Of a DNA stretch of 23,258 nt, positions 21,821 to 23,258 are shown piece by piece. Position 1 is the first letter of the stretch. Every line of letters starts with the position of its first letter. Below the pieces are notes generated by a model. It had not been told where the DNA came from, ran no database searches, and saw only the letters and a program-made list of their open reading frames with translations. Source of the stretch: an uncultured Hippea sp. (GTDB lineage Bacteria > Campylobacterota_A > Desulfurellia > JAADFJ01); the NCBI GenBank assembly GCA_913009315.1, contig CAJVZA010000023.1, forward strand, positions 1 through 23,258, in the 5' to 3' direction. Both the position numbers and the translations under genes were made by a program.

Positions 21821-22728
21821 TGCATAGTTTTATCTCTATAATTCCGATATTTGCCGTTATTTTGCTGGGGTTTTTAGGCAAAAAGGCTGGATTTCTGAAC
21901 AAAAGTTTCATTAAACCGGCCAACGGTGTTGTATTTTATGTTGCCATACCGGCTCTTCTGTTTCTTAGTATCTCAAAGGCAAATTTTAACTCAACTTTCC
22001 AAATTATACCTATTCTGGCAACAATATCTGCTCTTATTCTGGTCTGGATAGCAGCATTTATTGCAGGTAAAATATTAAAAATTCCAAATGGATCACTGGG
22101 AACATTCCTGCAGGCATCAACGCATGGCAATATAGCGTATTTTGCATTTCCGGTTGCATTCTACACATTAGGCAATAACGGACTGATATTAACCGGAATT
22201 ATCGGCTCATTCCTTATAATTGCTCAAAATATATTATCGATAAGCTCTCTTTCATTTTTCAACAGACTGACAGAGAAACAGACTTCAGGATTAAAACCGC
22301 TTTTATCCATCATAAAAAATCCCATTATCATCAGCTCAATAGCGGCCTTATTTTTTTCTTACGAACAGTGGCATATTCCTATTATTATAGAAAGAACACT
22401 CAAGATACTCTCCGGCATGGCTCTTCCTGTGGCTCTGCTCGTAATAGGATCAAGCTTGTCGCTTAAGGAGCTCTCGCACCCCAAAATGGTCGTAACTGCA
22501 AGTCTTGGAAAGCTTATACTGCTTCCTGCATTTGGAATAGCGATTTTAAAACTTTTTGCAGTAACCAACCATTTAAGCATAGCTGTAGTGTCTATTCTAC
22601 TAGCTGCGCCCTCTGCAACTGTCACAAATACAATGGCTCTTGAAATGAAAGGCGATGAGAAATTAGCTGCTGCAGCAGTCACAATAACCATATTTCTCTC
22701 TATCTTTACCTATACAATCTGGTTGTAA
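21820..22728 (+). CDS. AEC-family auxin-efflux-type permease
   Basis: A 302-residue inner-membrane protein with about ten predicted helices and almost no soluble part. The opening LGFLGKKAGFLNKSFIKPANGVVFYVAIPALLF carries the AEC (auxin efflux carrier) family pattern, in which two five-helix halves follow each other. A helix with MALPVALLVIGSSLSL and the late AAPSATVTNTMAL motif are also typical. Bacterial members move small carboxylates such as malonate or malate; the substrate here cannot be told. The ATG overlaps the yraN stop (TAATG), so it is probably the last gene of the operon although its function is unrelated to translation. Confidence 0.88.
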   Translation: MHSFISIIPIFAVILLGFLGKKAGFLNKSFIKPANGVVFYVAIPALLFLSISKANFNSTFQIIPILATISALILVWIAAFIAGKILKIPNGSLGTFLQASTHGNIAYFAFPVAFYTLGNNGLILTGIIGSFLIIAQNILSISSLSFFNRLTEKQTSGLKPLLSIIKNPIIISSIAALFFSYEQWHIPIIIERTLKILSGMALPVALLVIGSSLSLKELSHPKMVVTASLGKLILLPAFGIAILKLFAVTNHLSIAVVSILLAAPSATVTNTMALEMKGDEKLAAAAVTITIFLSIFTYTIWL

Positions 22729-22826
22729 AACCAAATCATATTTAAGAAACCGTTTTATAACACTTTTTCACGCTTCTTTTTTAAGAAATACCCCTCTATA
22801 TAAACGGTAATGAATTGAATAACTTT

Positions 22827-22860
22827 AGACCGTTGCACAATAAACATATTCACAGATTTT
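22827..22860 (+). repeat. 34-base imperfect direct repeat, copy A
   Basis: It begins AGACCGTTGCACAATAAAC and ends in CACAGATTTT. It matches copy B at 27 of 34 positions and, reverse-complemented, the left-edge repeat at 1503-1522 at 18 of 20. Confidence 0.55.
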
Positions 22861-23107
22861 TTTTACGAGGTTTTTCTATCCGTATTCATCATATCCTCCG
22901 GAGAACACCTATCTGACAAGACTCTACCCTGATTAGCGGCTGCTGTCGGTACTGCAATTTTCACTCCCTGCCTGCTATGATCGTCTTACTGTTTCTCCCG
23001 GATTGAGGGGTAATTCAAACGTTCGCATATTACCTGCCGCCATAGCCCTTGATTGCTGATTGAATATCCCTTGCGGAAACACAGCAGCTTCTCACGTTTC
23101 TTGAGTC

Positions 23108-23135
23108 ATACTGATAGCTGATCGTACATCAGTAT
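23108..23135. repeat. Perfect 8-bp inverted repeat
   Basis: ATACTGAT (23108-23115) and ATCAGTAT (23128-23135) are exact reverse complements around a 12-base loop. It is the strongest hairpin in the right gene-free flank. There is no T-tract after it on either strand, so it is not an ordinary terminator. Confidence 0.5.
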
Positions 23136-23223
23136 AAGGCAGACTTCAAGTTTTGAAATAATCCGGCAGACACTATATTTAGAACCAAGAACGAGAGGCC
23201 TTATATATCAACGAATCACTGTG

Positions 23224-23257
23224 AGACCACCGCACAGTAAGCAAATTCACAGCTTTT
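23224..23257 (+). repeat. 34-base imperfect direct repeat, copy B, at window edge
   Basis: It begins AGACCACCGCACAGTAAGC and ends in CACAGCTTTT. It lies 397 bases after copy A in the same orientation and touches the end of the window. If the unit is tandem, the next copy would continue beyond the edge. Confidence 0.5.
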
Positions 23258-23258
23258 C

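Larger units (their letters stand above)
22729..23258. other. Gene-free right flank with hairpins and a 397-base-spaced repeat
   Basis: No supported gene lies here on either strand; frames are short and broken. Near the permease end, ACCGTTTTATA (22749-22759) can pair with the ACCGTTTATATA complement at 22797-22808, and inside that loop TTCTT-TTTT-AAGAA (22774-22787) forms a small hairpin; this could end the operon, but no clean intrinsic terminator is visible. Further on are the palindrome CTCCGGAG (22896-22903), the stem ATACTGAT/ATCAGTAT (23108-23115 with 23128-23135), and two copies of a 34-base repeat. The minus strand has a GGAGG site before ATGATG (22892) that opens a frame of only nine codons, perhaps a cut-off gene start. 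Confidence 0.6.

Noticed and set aside
22887-23235. Group II intron 5' end on the minus strand (GTGCG at 23235, ATGATG at 22892)
   Set aside because: The distance is shorter than in typical introns, the sequence after GTGCG is not typical, and there is no domain V or reverse transcriptase here. It remains only one of several options for the right flank.
1-23258. tRNA, rRNA, CRISPR arrays or intact transposase genes
   Set aside because: Looked for on both strands; I saw no cloverleaf with a GGTTCGA-type arm, no regularly spaced short repeats, and no transposase motif in any supported frame.

Overview
The window has three unequal parts. Bases 1 to about 1130 are a patchwork and probably do not belong to the chromosome that follows. 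They hold an unplaced 95-base stretch, a complete 58-base Illumina P5 adapter (96-153), the 3' end of a reverse-transcriptase-like gene, a convincing integron attC site (781-852), and the start of a second cassette-like gene. The adapter shows that at least one join here was made during library preparation or assembly.

From 1649 to 22728 there is ordinary, very compact bacterial chromosome, AT-rich by eye at roughly 40% GC. On the minus strand, read from 16814 down to 1649, eleven genes lie in one direction with gaps of at most 12 bases or 4-base ATGA overlaps: rluB, rng, purB, a small glycine-rich exported protein, nrdJ, tyrS, coaX, gpsA, a large NAD-glutamate dehydrogenase, a YwiC-like membrane protein, and an O6-alkylguanine alkyltransferase/endonuclease V fusion, followed by a hairpin terminator. 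On the plus strand, divergent from rluB, come nnrDE and then the translation/secretion cluster ffh, rpsP, an unrecognised 50-codon ORF, khpA, trmD, rplS, yraN and an AEC-family permease. The usual rimM (between khpA and trmD) and rnhB (between rplS and yraN) are absent.

The last 530 bases (22729-23258) have no convincing gene. They contain hairpins and a 34-base imperfect repeat spaced 397 bases apart. Its core also occurs in inverted orientation in the gene-free stretch on the left (1503-1522). Both chromosome edges therefore sit in repeat-type DNA, as expected where an assembly breaks.

The organism is a Gram-negative-type bacterium of uncertain phylum. The KhpA and PurB sequences look broadly like those of Desulfobacterota or Deferribacterota, but this is an impression, not a placement. 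About eight of the roughly twenty starts are GTG or TTG. The genes join nucleotide and cofactor supply (nrdJ, purB, coaX, nnrDE), RNA maturation and decay (rng, rluB, trmD, yraN region), translation (tyrS, rpsP, rplS, ffh), glutamate and glycerol-phosphate metabolism (gdh, gpsA) and DNA repair (ogt-nfi). The most unusual items are the alkyltransferase-endonuclease V fusion with an altered endonuclease V residue, the small coupled ORF in the ffh-rpsP-khpA operon, the shortened TrmD with Glu at the catalytic Asp position, and the reverse-transcriptase cassette with its attC site.
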